Assembly (NCBI GenBank): GCA_002311925.1
Contig: DCAK01000021.1
Span: 8,775 to 15,196 of the forward strand
Source: Planctomycetes bacterium UBA1135
GTDB taxonomy: Bacteria > Planctomycetota > UBA1135
Direction: 5' to 3'
Length of the DNA stretch: 6,422 bases
Position 1 is the first letter of the stretch. Each line of letters opens with the position of its first letter. Position numbers and translations under genes: made by a program. A model generated the notes under the pieces. The model searched no databases. It was given only the letters and a program-made list of their open reading frames with translations, and was not told where the DNA came from. Shown here piece after piece: positions 5,733 to 6,422 of the stretch.

Positions 5733-6422
5733 AGGTTTCTCTCTTCGTTTCCTGCCTGGTGGACCAGGTCCGGCCCGAGGCGGGAATCGCCGCGGTGGAA
5801 GTTCTTCGCCAAGCAGGTTGCGAGGTCGATTTCCCCGACGCCCAAACTTGTTGCGGGCAACCCGCATTCAACAGCGGCCATCTTCCCGAGGCCTGCAAGG
5901 TCGCGGCATCCTTCCTGGATGTTTTCGCCGATTCCGAAACCATCGTCGTTCCTTCGGGTTCATGCGCCGCCATGATTCGCCACATGCCCGGCCTTTTTCC
6001 CGAGGGAAGCAGGGAGAAGGAGCAGGCCAGGAAGGCCGCCGCCAAGACTCACGAGTTTTCCTCCTTCCTGGTGGACCGACTCGGGTTGGAGGACTTGGGC
6101 GCCCGTTTCCCGGGCCGGGTGGCTTGGCACGACGCCTGCCATGCCCTTCGGGACCTCGGCATTCGCACGGAACCTCGCCGCCTGCTTGCCGCGGTCAAGG
6201 ATTTGGAACTCGTGGAATGGTCGGCGGCCGACGCCTGCTGTGGTTTCGGCGGCACCTTCGCAGTCAAGCATCCGAACATTTCGGTCGCCATTCTCGACCG
6301 AAAATTGGAAGCCTTGGAGGAACTCGGAGTTGAGGCCTTGGTTTCAGGAGACGCAGGTTGCCTTATGCAGATGGAGGGTCGCCTGAGTAGGAACCATTCG
6401 AAGATTCGAGGTCTGCACCTGG
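5729..6422 (+). CDS. lutA: LutA, cysteine-rich Fe-S subunit of the L-lactate oxidation complex (partial at 3' end)
   Basis: LutA (YkgE in E. coli) is the CCG-domain subunit of LutABC, which oxidises L-lactate to pyruvate. The 231 residues visible follow B. subtilis LutA closely: MKVSLFVSCLVD at the start, EVDFPDAQTCCGQPAFNSG (32-50), PSGSCAAM (75-82), then in the second repeat HDACH (Cys137), ACCGFGGTFAVK (169-180) and GCLMQMEGRLSR (210-221). Iron-sulfur cysteines are therefore present in both CCG repeats (9, 41/42, 79; 137, 170/171, 211). No stop codon occurs before the window ends; against the usual length of about 238 only some half dozen residues should be missing. ATG at 5729 overlaps the MDR stop (ATGA) with only a G-rich, poorly spaced ribosome site. 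Since 2,4-diketo-3-deoxy-L-fuconate hydrolysis yields L-lactate, a lactate-oxidising gene here makes metabolic sense. lutB and lutC are expected downstream but are not seen. Confidence 0.93.
   Translation, partial: MKVSLFVSCLVDQVRPEAGIAAVEVLRQAGCEVDFPDAQTCCGQPAFNSGHLPEACKVAASFLDVFADSETIVVPSGSCAAMIRHMPGLFPEGSREKEQARKAAAKTHEFSSFLVDRLGLEDLGARFPGRVAWHDACHALRDLGIRTEPRRLLAAVKDLELVEWSAADACCGFGGTFAVKHPNISVAILDRKLEALEELGVEALVSGDAGCLMQMEGRLSRNHSKIRGLHL

Noticed and set aside
5818..6333. Plus-strand open frame of 171 codons within the lutA region
   Set aside because: Out of frame with lutA, Arg/Gly/Pro-rich, and lacking any motif; the real gene there is lutA starting at 5729.
1..6422. A defence system, mobile element, CRISPR array or RNA gene
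   Set aside because: Every long stretch is accounted for by metabolic or transport genes; no repeats, transposase motifs or tRNA-like sequence were recognised on either strand.

Overview
The window is a compact, gene-dense, GC-rich bacterial catabolic locus with two divergent transcription units and almost no non-coding DNA. No RNA gene, mobile element, CRISPR array or long repeat is visible. The phylum cannot be fixed from the sequence. GC-rich codon use, weak or absent Shine-Dalgarno sites and a non-phosphorylating deoxysugar pathway would suit a polysaccharide-degrading Verrucomicrobiota- or Planctomycetota-like environmental bacterium, among others. That placement is a guess.

Left arm (minus strand, 1-1388): a periplasmic sugar-binding lipoprotein of the RbsB type, then the N-terminal part of an RbsA/MglA-type ABC ATPase that runs off the left edge. 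The two overlap by GTGA. This is a carbohydrate importer whose permease is presumably outside the window.

Right arm (plus strand, 1434-6422): five genes in a row, each overlapping the next by exactly ATGA. They are an L-fuconate dehydratase (enolase superfamily, very like human ENOSF1 and Xanthomonas FucD), an amidohydrolase-fold sugar lactonase, an extended SDR dehydrogenase, a zinc-dependent MDR dehydrogenase, and LutA, the cysteine-rich Fe-S subunit of the LutABC L-lactate oxidation complex. LutA is still open at the right edge.

Together they read as a non-phosphorylative L-fucose (6-deoxysugar) pathway. A sugar enters through the ABC importer, is oxidised to the lactone by one of the two dehydrogenases, is opened by the lactonase and dehydrated to 2-keto-3-deoxy-L-fuconate. 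The other dehydrogenase could then form the 2,4-diketo acid, whose hydrolysis gives pyruvate plus L-lactate. LutA in the same operon suggests the released L-lactate is oxidised to pyruvate on the spot. The dehydratase is assigned firmly, the lactonase and LutA families firmly, and the roles of the two dehydrogenases and the importer's substrate are inferred from context.

The only intergenic DNA is the 45 bp between the two arms (1389-1433), which must hold most of both promoters or overlap the 5' coding ends.
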